Positions 1 to 6,526 of a DNA stretch of 7,178 nucleotides are shown here, one piece after another. Source of the DNA: an uncultured Eubacterium sp. (GTDB lineage: Bacteria; Bacillota_A; Clostridia; Lachnospirales; Lachnospiraceae); contig CAQBGY010000158.1 of assembly GCA_948759685.1 (NCBI GenBank), forward strand, positions 1-7,178. Reading direction: 5' to 3'. The position numbers were made by a program, and so were the translations under genes. The notes under the pieces were generated by a model. The model was not told where the DNA came from, made no database searches, and saw only the letters and a list, made by a program, of their open reading frames with translations. Position 1 is the stretch's first letter, and each line of letters opens with the position of its first letter.

Positions 1-239
1 GAATAGAATTGACAGTAAAAGAATTTGAAATTTTGAAACTCTTAGTGAAAAACCCGAAAAAGGTTTATACCAAAGAACAGATTTATTCCAGCGTATGGAA
101 TGATGCCTATGTGGGAGATGAAAATGCAGTCAATGTCCATATCAGCAGACTGCGGAACAAAATAGAGGACAATCCACGCAATCCCAAATATGTCATAACG
201 GTGTGGGGGATTGGGTACAGGTTAGGAGAGGAAGAATGA
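1..239 (+). CDS. Response regulator, OmpR/PhoB family, C-terminal DNA-binding domain (5' end outside window)
   Basis: This is the DNA-binding end of a two-component response regulator. The frame is open from base 3 to a TGA at 237-239, and the gene must begin before the window. The TTG at 9 lies inside the conserved winged-helix core (LTVKEFEILKLL) and is not a credible start. Visible features are the first helix KEFEILKLLV, the KEQIYSSVW helix, the recognition helix region NVHISRLRNKIE, and the C-terminal wing hairpin ending VWGIGYRL, all hallmarks of the Trans_reg_C domain. The receiver domain is presumably upstream but cannot be seen. The stop overlaps the kinase ATG (ATGA), so the two are translationally coupled and almost certainly cognate. 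It is inferred to be the activator binding the phased repeats at 1182-1225 and 3902-3945. About half of the aligned residues match the orphan regulator at 6527-6940. Confidence 0.93.
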   Translation, partial: IELTVKEFEILKLLVKNPKKVYTKEQIYSSVWNDAYVGDENAVNVHISRLRNKIEDNPRNPKYVITVWGIGYRLGEEE

Positions 240-1174
240 GTGATAAATCAATTATATTTTTTTTAAGCAGCGCCATTATTTTTCTGATTGCAGTTATCGT
301 TTACCAGCGTTTTGTTTTTAATAAAGGAATACAGATGAAATTGAAAAAAATAGGTGAAAAGCTGTCAGATATTTTAGAAGATGATAGCGATGAGAAGGTT
401 ATGGTTTTTACCGACAACAAAATTCTTATGAATTTAAGCGGGCAGATTAACCGGATGCTTTTAGACCGTCAAAAAACAAGGATTGATTACCGCAGACAGG
501 AAATCTCCACAAAGAAAATGCTTGCAAATATCTCGCATGATATAAAAACTCCACTGACAGTTATTTTAGGATATTTAGAGATTATGCGTATAGAAAATAA
601 GGAAGATGAAATATTGAAAAAGGTCGAGTTAAAGGCAAAGCAGGTTATGGAATTGATTAACCAGTTTTTTACACTGGCAAAGCTGGAGGCTGGGGATGTG
701 GGCATGAAAATAACCAAGATAAATATCAATGAGTTATGTCGGGAGAATGTGCTTGGTTTTTATGAGCTGTTACTTCAAAAAGAATTTGCTGTGGACATAT
801 CCATTCCGGAACAGAAAATTTTTGTTCAAGGGGATACGGAGTCAATCAACAGGATTTTGAACAATCTGCTGTCAAATGCAATCCGTTATGGCAGTGATGG
901 GAAATATATCGGTTTTTTCCTGAGAGAAGATAAAAGATATGTTTACATTGATGTTGCAGATAAAGGAAAGGGGATTGGAAAAGAGTTTGCAGCCAGTGTA
1001 TTTGAAAGGCTCTATACAATGGAGGATTCCCGTAACCGTCAGATACAGGGTAATGGATTAGGACTTACAATCGCCAAAAATCTTGCAAAGCAGATGGGCG
1101 GAGATATTTTATTAGAAAGCGAACCCGGTATTAAAACGGTATTTACAGTAAAACTAAAGAAGGTTCTGTATTGA
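236..1174 (+). CDS. Sensor histidine kinase, HisKA/HATPase_c, single N-terminal membrane anchor
   Basis: This is a membrane-attached sensor kinase of 312 residues that autophosphorylates and passes the phosphate to the response regulator just upstream. The ATG at 236 is chosen because AGGAGAGGA lies at 222-230 just upstream and because it overlaps the regulator stop. A GTG at 203 is in frame but has no such support. One hydrophobic segment is seen at about residues 5-23, with no second segment and no extracellular loop, so ligand sensing must occur in the membrane or through a partner. A linker (about 30-90) leads to the H-box NISHDIKTPL with His101. The N-box NNLLSNAIRYG lies near 209-219, G1 DKGKGIG at 242-248 and G2 GNGLGL at 272-277, so all catalytic motifs are intact. 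Small kinases of this layout often serve antimicrobial-peptide resistance genes in Firmicutes. Assignment to a named kinase is not possible. Confidence 0.95.
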   Translation: MSDKSIIFFLSSAIIFLIAVIVYQRFVFNKGIQMKLKKIGEKLSDILEDDSDEKVMVFTDNKILMNLSGQINRMLLDRQKTRIDYRRQEISTKKMLANISHDIKTPLTVILGYLEIMRIENKEDEILKKVELKAKQVMELINQFFTLAKLEAGDVGMKITKININELCRENVLGFYELLLQKEFAVDISIPEQKIFVQGDTESINRILNNLLSNAIRYGSDGKYIGFFLREDKRYVYIDVADKGKGIGKEFAASVFERLYTMEDSRNRQIQGNGLGLTIAKNLAKQMGGDILLESEPGIKTVFTVKLKKVLY

Positions 1175-1181
1175 ATATCAG

Positions 1182-1237
1182 GCGAAAGGAATTTGTAAGA
1201 ATTATTCAAGAGTTTTGAAAAACGTAATCGTTATAAT
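1182..1237 (+). promoter_or_regulatory. Inferred activator-dependent promoter with phased 11-bp direct repeats (copy A)
   Basis: Four tandem 11-mers can be laid end to end: gcgaaaggaat (1182-1192), ttgtaagaatt (1193-1203), attcaagagtt (1204-1214) and ttgaaaaacgt (1215-1225). They share a core resembling AAGA. A perfect -10 TATAAT follows at 1232-1237. The -35 position at 17-bp spacing reads agagtt, which is poor, and is covered by the repeats. That is the pattern of promoters activated by OmpR/PhoB-family regulators, whose direct repeats are spaced 11 bp. AGGAGG at 1246-1251 then precedes the ATG at 1262. The block recurs at 3902-3957. Binding by the adjacent regulator is inferred. Confidence 0.8.
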
Positions 1238-1261
1238 GTTTTTGAAGGAGGATTTTGATAG

Positions 1262-2299
1262 ATGAAACATTTAACGATTACTGTGCCATGTTTTAACTCA
1301 GAACAATATTTAAAACGCTGTCTTGATTCCTTAGTTGCAGGAGGGAATGAAGTCGAGATTATTGTGGTTAATGATGGTTCTACTGACCATACGGGAGAAA
1401 TTGCCGAGCAATATTGCAGACAATTCCCGGATATAGTAACAGTGGTACATAAAGAAAACGGAGGGCATGGCTCTGGTGTAAATACAGGGCTTGCACTTGC
1501 CACAGGAAAATACTTTAAAGTTGTAGATTCTGATGATTGGTTAGAAGAAAAAGCATATAAAGAGCTTTTGGGAAAGATAAGGAGGTGGTTGAAAAAAGAT
1601 GTATCAGGGAGGGAAAACTGCCCTGATATGTTGATATGTGATTATACTTATAACCATTTAAACGATGGGATACGAAAAACAATAAATTACAGGAATATTT
1701 TTCCCATAGATAAAGTTTGCTCATGGGATAAAATAGGAACATTCCGTCCTCATCAATATTTGGTTATGCACGCTCTCATTTATCGTACAGATGTATTACG
1801 AAATTCTAAGGTGGTTCTGCCGGAAAATACATTTTATGTGGACAATATTTTTGCTTACTATCCGCTGCCCTATGTAAAAACACTTTATTATATGGACATT
1901 GACCTGTACCAGTATTTTTTGGGCAGGGAGGATCAGTCCGTAAATGAAAATATGTTAATTGCAAGGGTTGAACAGCATATGAAAGTGACAGGAATTGTCG
2001 CAGAAAGTGTAAATCTGGATGAGGTAAAAGAGAACTATCCGAAACTTGCAAATTATATGTGCCGCAACATTTCTATTATGCTGGCGATTTCGTCTATTCA
2101 TTTACTGCTTAGAGGCGATGAGCAGGCGAAAGTCTGGTATGGGCAGCTTTGGTCAGATATAAAAAGGAAAAACCCAAAGCTGTATTACCGGCTGCGATAT
2201 ACCACGCTTAGCGGTTTTACAAATCTTCCCGGCAGATTAGGGAAGAAGGTCACTATAACAGGTTATCGTATTGCAAAGCGGATTTACAAATTTCAATAG
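1262..2299 (+). CDS. Glycosyltransferase family 2 (GT-A fold), first gene of the envelope operon
   Basis: This is a 345-residue enzyme that should transfer a sugar from a nucleotide-activated donor to an acceptor at the cytoplasmic membrane face. The N-terminal GT-A domain shows TVPCFNSEQYL (7-17), the nucleotide-binding VNDGSTD (36-42), ENGGHGSGVNTG (65-76) and the metal-binding DXD motif in DSDDW (89-93). A later DNIF segment is in the acceptor-binding half. There is no clear transmembrane helix, but the C-terminus is rich in Lys and Arg and could bind the membrane. AGGAGG at 1246-1251 supports the ATG at 1262. It is the first gene after the repeat-containing promoter and is followed after 16 bp by the hydrolase and then the flippase gene. 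That context suggests a lipid acceptor whose glycosylated product is flipped, as inferred for glycolipid synthase/flippase operons. Donor and acceptor cannot be read from sequence, and a surface polysaccharide role remains possible. Confidence 0.92.
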   Translation: MKHLTITVPCFNSEQYLKRCLDSLVAGGNEVEIIVVNDGSTDHTGEIAEQYCRQFPDIVTVVHKENGGHGSGVNTGLALATGKYFKVVDSDDWLEEKAYKELLGKIRRWLKKDVSGRENCPDMLICDYTYNHLNDGIRKTINYRNIFPIDKVCSWDKIGTFRPHQYLVMHALIYRTDVLRNSKVVLPENTFYVDNIFAYYPLPYVKTLYYMDIDLYQYFLGREDQSVNENMLIARVEQHMKVTGIVAESVNLDEVKENYPKLANYMCRNISIMLAISSIHLLLRGDEQAKVWYGQLWSDIKRKNPKLYYRLRYTTLSGFTNLPGRLGKKVTITGYRIAKRIYKFQ

Positions 2300-2315
2300 A
2301 AAGAGAGCAGAGAGT

Positions 2316-2882
2316 ATGTCACATATTTATATTGCGCTTGTAGATACACCGGGTTTTTTTGCGGCATTAATACGCAGATATGTAAAACAGAGATATATCC
2401 ATGTGGTAATTTCGGAAGAACCCACATTTAAAGAGGCTTACAGTGTCGGGAGGAGAAATCCGGCTATTCCTATTTTTGCCGGGTTTACAAAAGAATGCAG
2501 GAATGAGATATTACATACTTTTCCGTCAGCATTTTATAGGATCTGTGAGCTGGATTGCACATATGCACAGAAAAAAGCGATAATGGAAAGGCTGAAAAAA
2601 GATTATAACAAACGGATGCGTATTCATTATGCAGTAATAGGGTTGCCATTTATTTTAATGGGAGTTCCTTTTTATATTAAGAATCAATATACCTGTTCTT
2701 CTTATATTGGAAAGATTTTGCAGGAAAATGGAATTAGAGTTTCATCTAAACATTTTTCTCTTATAACGCCAAAGGACTTTTATGAATGTGAAAAATTGCG
2801 GGTGCTTTTTGAAGGCAGGCTGTCAGAAATTTCTACAAAAACATCTGGCTGTAAAATAAAAGGAGTGTCCGTTTATGAGTAA
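2316..2882 (+). CDS. Permuted papain-like hydrolase (YiiX/NlpC-P60-like), 188 residues
   Basis: This is a probable thiol hydrolase of the circularly permuted NlpC/P60 group. In this group the catalytic His comes early and the nucleophilic Cys comes late. Here the likely pair is His29 in YIHVVISEE and Cys127 in YTCSSYIG, with the Cys following a hydrophobic stretch (about 103-121). Family members hydrolyse amide or ester bonds in peptidoglycan or lipid-like substrates, but the substrate here is unknown. No signal peptide is evident, so it probably acts in the cytoplasm or at the inner membrane face. The ATG at 2316 follows a purine-rich stretch. In-frame codons upstream from 2271 would overlap the glycosyltransferase and lack a ribosome binding site. 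Its last codons overlap the flippase start by 8 bp, so it belongs to the same operon. Lying between a glycosyltransferase and a flippase, it may remove an acyl group or trim a lipid-linked intermediate (inference). Confidence 0.75.
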   Translation: MSHIYIALVDTPGFFAALIRRYVKQRYIHVVISEEPTFKEAYSVGRRNPAIPIFAGFTKECRNEILHTFPSAFYRICELDCTYAQKKAIMERLKKDYNKRMRIHYAVIGLPFILMGVPFYIKNQYTCSSYIGKILQENGIRVSSKHFSLITPKDFYECEKLRVLFEGRLSEISTKTSGCKIKGVSVYE

Positions 2883-3918
2883 GAAAATGATTCATAGGCT
2901 GATACTGAACAGTATTTTTTTTATTGTTATTATGCTATTTACCTTTGACATTGTTTTTCAAGGGCAGAGTTTTAGAGAAATTGTAAATGCAATTAGGCAG
3001 ATGCCATGTCAATATACATTTACAGCGATTTTTCTTGCGTTGTTATTTGTATCAGCAGAAGGCGTCATGATCTGGTATCTATTGAAAGGAATTGGTGAGC
3101 AGGCAGCATTGCCTTGTTGTATTGCTTATTCTTTTATTGGATTTTTCTTTTCAGGCATTACACCTTCAGCAACCGGAGGACAGCCTGTACAGATGTATTA
3201 CATGAAACGAAACGGAAACAGTCTGTCAGCATCTTCGGTCGTTTTGATGACCATTGCCATTTCATATAAACTTGTTCTCGTTTTAATTGGAATAGGAATG
3301 TGGATATTTTGGAACATACCGTTGAAAAGATATTTGCGGGGATATTATTGGTTATATTTTTGGGGATTGTTTCTGAATATTGTGGTAGTAATTATTCTGA
3401 TATTAGTTATGTTTTCATCAAAGTTAATTAGGGGTTGTTTCTGTAAATTAGAAAATGTTTTAGTGCATCTTCGGTTATGGAAGAAAGATAATTCGAGAAT
3501 AGAGAAGATAGACAAGTTTCTATCAAATTATCGGAATGTGGTTTATTTTCTTAAAAACCATAAAAAAATGATAATAACAACCATAGTTGGAACTTTTATA
3601 CAAAGACTTAGCATTTTTGTATTGACTTATATAGTATATTGTGGGTTTGGATTTAGAACTGCGGGGATGGCGGATGTCATTCTGCTACAGGCAGCTATAT
3701 ATGTTGCAGTAGATATGCTTCCAATTCCCGGAGCGCAGGGAGTTACAGAAGCGATGTATAAGAATGTATTTAGAAATATTTTCAGTGGAAAAACCCTTTT
3801 GGCGTCCATGTGCATTATCAGGGGAATTGGATTTTATTTTCTGCTGTTAATAGGTTTTGTAGTATTTTGCATTGCTGGAAGAACATCTATAAAAAAATGC
3901 CACGAAAGAAATTTGTAA
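2875..3918 (+). CDS. Integral membrane flippase-like protein, LPG_synthase_TM/UPF0104 (MprF flippase domain family)
   Basis: This is a 347-residue polytopic protein with roughly seven to eight hydrophobic segments (about 10-28, 47-70, 80-95, 117-145, 157-180, 230-260, 305-335 and one near 265-285). Two family hallmarks are clear: SGITPSATGGQPVQ at 93-106 and PIPGAQGVTE at 283-292. These occur in the UPF0104/YbhN family, related to the flippase half of MprF. There is no C-terminal aminoacyl-lipid synthase domain, so the protein would move a lipid made by another enzyme, most simply the product of the glycosyltransferase encoded at 1262-2299. AAAGGAG at 2859-2865 supports the ATG at 2875, which overlaps the previous gene (stop 2880-2882). 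The TTG-TAA at its 3' end lies inside the second repeat promoter, so the end of this gene is also regulatory DNA for the next operon. The flipped lipid is not identifiable. Confidence 0.88.
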   Translation: MSKKMIHRLILNSIFFIVIMLFTFDIVFQGQSFREIVNAIRQMPCQYTFTAIFLALLFVSAEGVMIWYLLKGIGEQAALPCCIAYSFIGFFFSGITPSATGGQPVQMYYMKRNGNSLSASSVVLMTIAISYKLVLVLIGIGMWIFWNIPLKRYLRGYYWLYFWGLFLNIVVVIILILVMFSSKLIRGCFCKLENVLVHLRLWKKDNSRIEKIDKFLSNYRNVVYFLKNHKKMIITTIVGTFIQRLSIFVLTYIVYCGFGFRTAGMADVILLQAAIYVAVDMLPIPGAQGVTEAMYKNVFRNIFSGKTLLASMCIIRGIGFYFLLLIGFVVFCIAGRTSIKKCHERNL

Positions 3919-3957
3919 GAATTATTCAAGAGTTTTGAAAAACTGAATCGTTATAAT
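3902..3957 (+). promoter_or_regulatory. Duplicated repeat promoter (copy B) of the ABC transporter operon
   Basis: This is a near-exact copy of the promoter at 1182-1237. The blocks 1183-1237 and 3903-3957 match at 52 of 55 bases, with an uninterrupted 34-base identity (1190-1223 against 3910-3943). The 11-mers are acgaaagaaat (3902-3912), ttgtaagaatt (3913-3923), attcaagagtt (3924-3934) and ttgaaaaactg (3935-3945), with TATAAT at 3952-3957. Identity falls off right after the -10, so the match is not part of a longer gene duplication. The repeats overlap the flippase stop codon at 3916-3918. AGGAGG at 3969-3974 then precedes the ABC ATPase start at 3983. Confidence 0.8.
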
Positions 3958-3982
3958 AGGATTCAGAAAGGAGGCAGCAGAT

Positions 3983-4903
3983 ATGCCAAATATAGTACAG
4001 ACAAATCAATTAACAAAAATCATTGACGGTAAGGAGTTGGTGAAAAACGTAAATATCCATGTGAAAAAAGGGGAGGTTTACGGATTTTTAGGACCGAACG
4101 GAGCCGGAAAAACAACAGTTATGAAAATGCTCACAAATCTCTGGAAACCAACCTCAGGAGAGGTCTGGCTGTTCGGAGAAAAGCTTACGCCTGCATCTTA
4201 TGAGGTGCTGAAAAGGATGGGAAGCATTATTGAATTTCCATGTTTTTATGACCATATGAGTGGAAAGGACAATTTGCAGCTTCACTCTGAGTACATGGGG
4301 TATCATACTCCCGGATGTGTGGAGGATGCGCTTGAAATGCTGGGATTAGCAGATGCGTCCGAAAAGCAGGTAAAAAGCTATTCATTGGGAATGAAACAGC
4401 GTTTAGGAATTGCCCGCGCAATCCTCTGCAAACCGGAACTGCTGATACTTGACGAGCCTACAAACGGGCTTGATCCAGCCGGAATGAAACAGATCAGGGA
4501 TTTATTCAGGATGCTGTGCAGTGAATATGGAATTACAATCATTATATCCAGCCATATGCTTTCAGAGGTGGAAAGCATTGCAGATACGATTGGCGTTATC
4601 AATCATGGAAACATGATGAAAGAAATTTCCATGAAAGAAATCTCGGAAATGAATACGGCATATATAGAGCTTGCGGTTGAGAATACCAAAAAAGCGGCTT
4701 ATGTTCTGGCTGACAAACTGGAGCTAAGCAACTTCAAGGTAATTGATGAGAAGTGTATCCGCATCTATGATGCCTGTATTGATACAAAAGACATATCAAA
4801 GGCATTAGCCATGAATGAGGTGGAAATCAATTCTATCAGTAAAAAAGCGGAAAGTCTTGAGGATTATTTCTTAAAGCTGACAGGGGAGGGTGTAAGGAAA
4901 TGA
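3983..4903 (+). CDS. ABC transporter ATP-binding protein, BcrA/LanF-like with E-loop
   Basis: This 306-residue ATPase subunit powers the permease encoded next. Motifs are complete: Walker A GPNGAGKTT (37-45), signature SLGMKQR (134-140), Walker B LLILDEP (153-159), D-loop NGLDP and H-loop SSH (189-191). At the Q-loop position the sequence reads GSIIEFPCFY with Glu84 in place of glutamine. This E-loop is described for ATPases of lantibiotic immunity transporters (LanF), and related bacitracin/lantibiotic exporters share the flanking pattern. The C-terminal 90 residues form the usual non-catalytic tail of this family. AGGAGG at 3969-3974 supports the ATG, and the stop overlaps the permease start by ATGA. 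The repeat promoter upstream ties it to the two-component system. The likely role is protection from an envelope-active peptide or antibiotic, though no substrate can be named. Confidence 0.93.
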   Translation: MPNIVQTNQLTKIIDGKELVKNVNIHVKKGEVYGFLGPNGAGKTTVMKMLTNLWKPTSGEVWLFGEKLTPASYEVLKRMGSIIEFPCFYDHMSGKDNLQLHSEYMGYHTPGCVEDALEMLGLADASEKQVKSYSLGMKQRLGIARAILCKPELLILDEPTNGLDPAGMKQIRDLFRMLCSEYGITIIISSHMLSEVESIADTIGVINHGNMMKEISMKEISEMNTAYIELAVENTKKAAYVLADKLELSNFKVIDEKCIRIYDACIDTKDISKALAMNEVEINSISKKAESLEDYFLKLTGEGVRK

Positions 4904-5604
4904 TAAAACTGATAAAACTGGAATGGAAGAAGAATAACATAGCAAAATATATGCGGGGTGCGGTCATTCTGGCGGCGTTTCTCTGCTTGTTTGTATTCGC
5001 ACTGGCATTTTTGGGGATTGCAAACGATCCGGACGGTACGCTGGATGCAGCAGAGGGAATGGGTACAATCTCTGCGCCGATTGAACTGTTTACAAGTATG
5101 TCCTTTCTGATATTCACAAGTGTTATGCTGGCTTCTTTTATCGTAAGTGCATATAAGAATAAAACAATGAACCTGATGTTTTCTTACCCGATTAAAAGGC
5201 AGAAAATTTTAGCATCTCAGATGATAGCGGTCTGGCTGTTTAGTTTTGCTGCGCTGGTGGTAACGAAACTGTTGATTTATGCCTGTGTTTCTATCGGTTC
5301 ACTAAGCATGGAATCATCATTTGCGGTTGACTTCAATATGGGAAGCCTGTCCTTTTATATCCAGCTTTTGTTAAAGTCATTTGTGATTGTGAGCATGAGC
5401 TTTATTGCGCTTTTTATCGGAATGATAATGAAGTCATCGAAAGCAACAATTATAGCTTCTTTTATTATGATTTTTCTCACACAGGCAAATATCGGAGATT
5501 TTTCGTTAGCTGGTAATCTGATATTTCCTGCTATTTTGACGGTCGTATCATTTACGTTTGCGGTGCTGTCCGTATTCAATGCGGAAACAAGAGATTTGTT
5601 GTAA
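4900..5604 (+). CDS. ABC-2 type permease subunit
   Basis: This is a 234-residue membrane subunit of the ABC exporter. About six hydrophobic segments are seen (near 19-40, 62-84, 103-130, 148-176, 180-195 and 206-226). The cytoplasmic start KLIKLEWKKN and the FSYPIKRQKIL loop after the second segment are common in ABC-2 permeases of the bacitracin/lantibiotic type. The ATG at 4900 overlaps the ATPase stop (4901-4903), so they are translationally coupled and form one complex. Lantibiotic immunity systems usually carry two permease genes (LanE and LanG), but only one is present here, so it probably works as a homodimer, as suggested for BcrB-type systems. The large extracellular domain of BceB-type permeases is absent, which argues against a Bce-like peptide-sensing module. 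Confidence 0.88.
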   Translation: MIKLIKLEWKKNNIAKYMRGAVILAAFLCLFVFALAFLGIANDPDGTLDAAEGMGTISAPIELFTSMSFLIFTSVMLASFIVSAYKNKTMNLMFSYPIKRQKILASQMIAVWLFSFAALVVTKLLIYACVSIGSLSMESSFAVDFNMGSLSFYIQLLLKSFVIVSMSFIALFIGMIMKSSKATIIASFIMIFLTQANIGDFSLAGNLIFPAILTVVSFTFAVLSVFNAETRDLL

Positions 5605-5609
5605 AGGAG
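5603..5609 (+). promoter_or_regulatory. Ribosome binding site deciding a TTG start
   Basis: AAAGGAG lies across the permease stop codon (5602-5604) and 8 bp before the TTG at 5618-5620. It fixes the lipoprotein start at TTG, because in-frame upstream codons would lie inside the permease gene and would bury the signal peptide. Confidence 0.8.
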
Positions 5610-5617
5610 ATAATAAA

Positions 5618-6478
5618 TTGAAAAAAATAATAGATTTCTTCATTATTGTGATAGTTTGCGGCATCTGTCTTACTGGATGCGGTAAAGGGAAAAAGGTTAG
5701 TGATAAGCAGGATTTTAAGGTTGACGGAATTTCCGAAATCCATGTTAGTCTTGAGTCATGGGAATTGAAAGTAGATGAATCTCCCGATGAAAAAATTCAT
5801 GTCAGCTATAGCGGAACGATTGAAAAGGAAAAATCGGATATAGCAGTAGTTCAGAAAGACATTACCTTGAATATTCTGCAATCAGATAAGCAGCAAAATA
5901 TGGCAGAGCAGTTTTCGGCTGGAAAGCCCGGTGAAATTACAGTATATTTGCCTAAAGGGATAGAAATTCCATTCAAAATTAGTAATGGAAGTGGAAATAT
6001 GCAGATTGATAACATTTCCATTCAGGAGTTGTCATTAGTCAATACATCAGGATATGTGGTATTGTCTAATGTGACTGTGAGTAATGCTAAAATAGTCACA
6101 ACATCAGGAGATGTAACGTTTGAAAACAGTACGATACCTGATGTGGAAATTGTAAGCAAATCAGGATATGTGACATTAAAGGATGTAAATTTTGATTCTT
6201 TGGCGATTGTCACCAGTTCCGGTGAAGTCGGTGTAGGAGGAGCAGGCGTTTATTCAGCATTGAAAGTACAGACTGATTCAGGCGATGTATCCGTATCACA
6301 TAAGGAAAGTCCAACGGATTTGCAATTAGATGTTACAACTGATTCTAATGATATAACAATGCAGCTAAGCAATATAGATTTTACAAAAGACACATCAGGC
6401 TGTAAACAGGGAAATATCGGGCAAGGCAATAACAAATTAGAGATTAGCAGCAGTAGTGGAACAATAATTGTAAAATAG
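5618..6478 (+). CDS. DUF4097-like beta-solenoid lipoprotein
   Basis: This is a 286-residue predicted lipoprotein starting at TTG. The signal peptide is short: MKKI, a hydrophobic run (residues 4-17), then the lipobox LTGC with Cys21 as the lipidation site. The mature protein would sit on the outer face of the membrane. From about residue 125 to 242 it carries six repeats of about 19-22 residues, each beginning near SG(Y/D/E)V and alternating hydrophobic residues (for example SGDVTFENSTIPDVEIV). This is typical of the right-handed beta-solenoid of DUF4097 adhesin-like proteins, a family that includes LiaG and YvlB near envelope-stress genes. It is third in the transporter operon, coupled by a site overlapping the permease stop. 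A role in binding or shielding against the peptide, or in sensing envelope damage, is inference. No enzymatic motif is visible. Confidence 0.86.
   Translation: MKKIIDFFIIVIVCGICLTGCGKGKKVSDKQDFKVDGISEIHVSLESWELKVDESPDEKIHVSYSGTIEKEKSDIAVVQKDITLNILQSDKQQNMAEQFSAGKPGEITVYLPKGIEIPFKISNGSGNMQIDNISIQELSLVNTSGYVVLSNVTVSNAKIVTTSGDVTFENSTIPDVEIVSKSGYVTLKDVNFDSLAIVTSSGEVGVGGAGVYSALKVQTDSGDVSVSHKESPTDLQLDVTTDSNDITMQLSNIDFTKDTSGCKQGNIGQGNNKLEISSSSGTIIVK
5990..6343 (+). repeat. Coding tandem repeats of about 57 bp (19-residue beta-solenoid rungs)
   Basis: Six diverged units start at 5990, 6047, 6104, 6161, 6218 and 6278. The first four are exactly 57 bp, the fifth is 60 and the sixth about 66. Each begins with a Ser-Gly pair, often encoded TCAGG, and shares the alternating hydrophobic pattern of a solenoid rung. 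The similarity is clearer in protein than in DNA, so this is an old internal duplication and not a fresh tandem array. Confidence 0.75.
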
Positions 6479-6502
6479 AAACAGGTTGAGGATAATTAAG
6501 GA

Positions 6503-6512
6503 AAGAAGTGAT
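6503..6512 (+). promoter_or_regulatory. Shine-Dalgarno-like site before the orphan regulator
   Basis: AAGAAGTGAT matches the extended Shine-Dalgarno AGGAGGTGAT at 8 of 10 positions. Its spacing is right for a start at about 6518-6519 and too long (14 bp) for the GTG at 6527. In the regulator frame the codon at 6518 is ATT. The TTG at 6519 is one base out of frame and reaches a stop after three codons. The start of this gene is therefore uncertain. Confidence 0.55.
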
Positions 6513-6526
6513 GTAAAATTGGAAAT

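Noticed and set aside
9..239. A complete small winged-helix gene starting at TTG 9.
   Set aside because: The frame is open upstream to the window edge, the TTG falls inside the conserved domain, and no ribosome binding site can be seen, so a truncated response regulator is more likely.
1215..1237. TTGAAA at 1215-1220 as a canonical -35 for the TATAAT at 1232 (and the equivalent pair at 3935 and 3952).
   Set aside because: The spacing is only 11 bp, far from the 16-18 bp needed by the housekeeping sigma factor. The hexamer is better read as part of the fourth direct repeat.
1231..1503. Minus-strand open frame of 90 codons opposite the glycosyltransferase start.
   Set aside because: It lies entirely opposite a well-conserved GT2 domain, has no ribosome binding site or recognisable protein, and crosses the promoter.
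4836..5117. Minus-strand open frame of 93 codons across the ATPase/permease junction.
   Set aside because: It is a shadow of two coupled genes, with no recognisable domain.
5990..6343. Regular repeats resembling a CRISPR-like or satellite array.
   Set aside because: They have no identical repeat units, have a strict codon-multiple period and encode beta-solenoid rungs inside a continuous lipoprotein gene.
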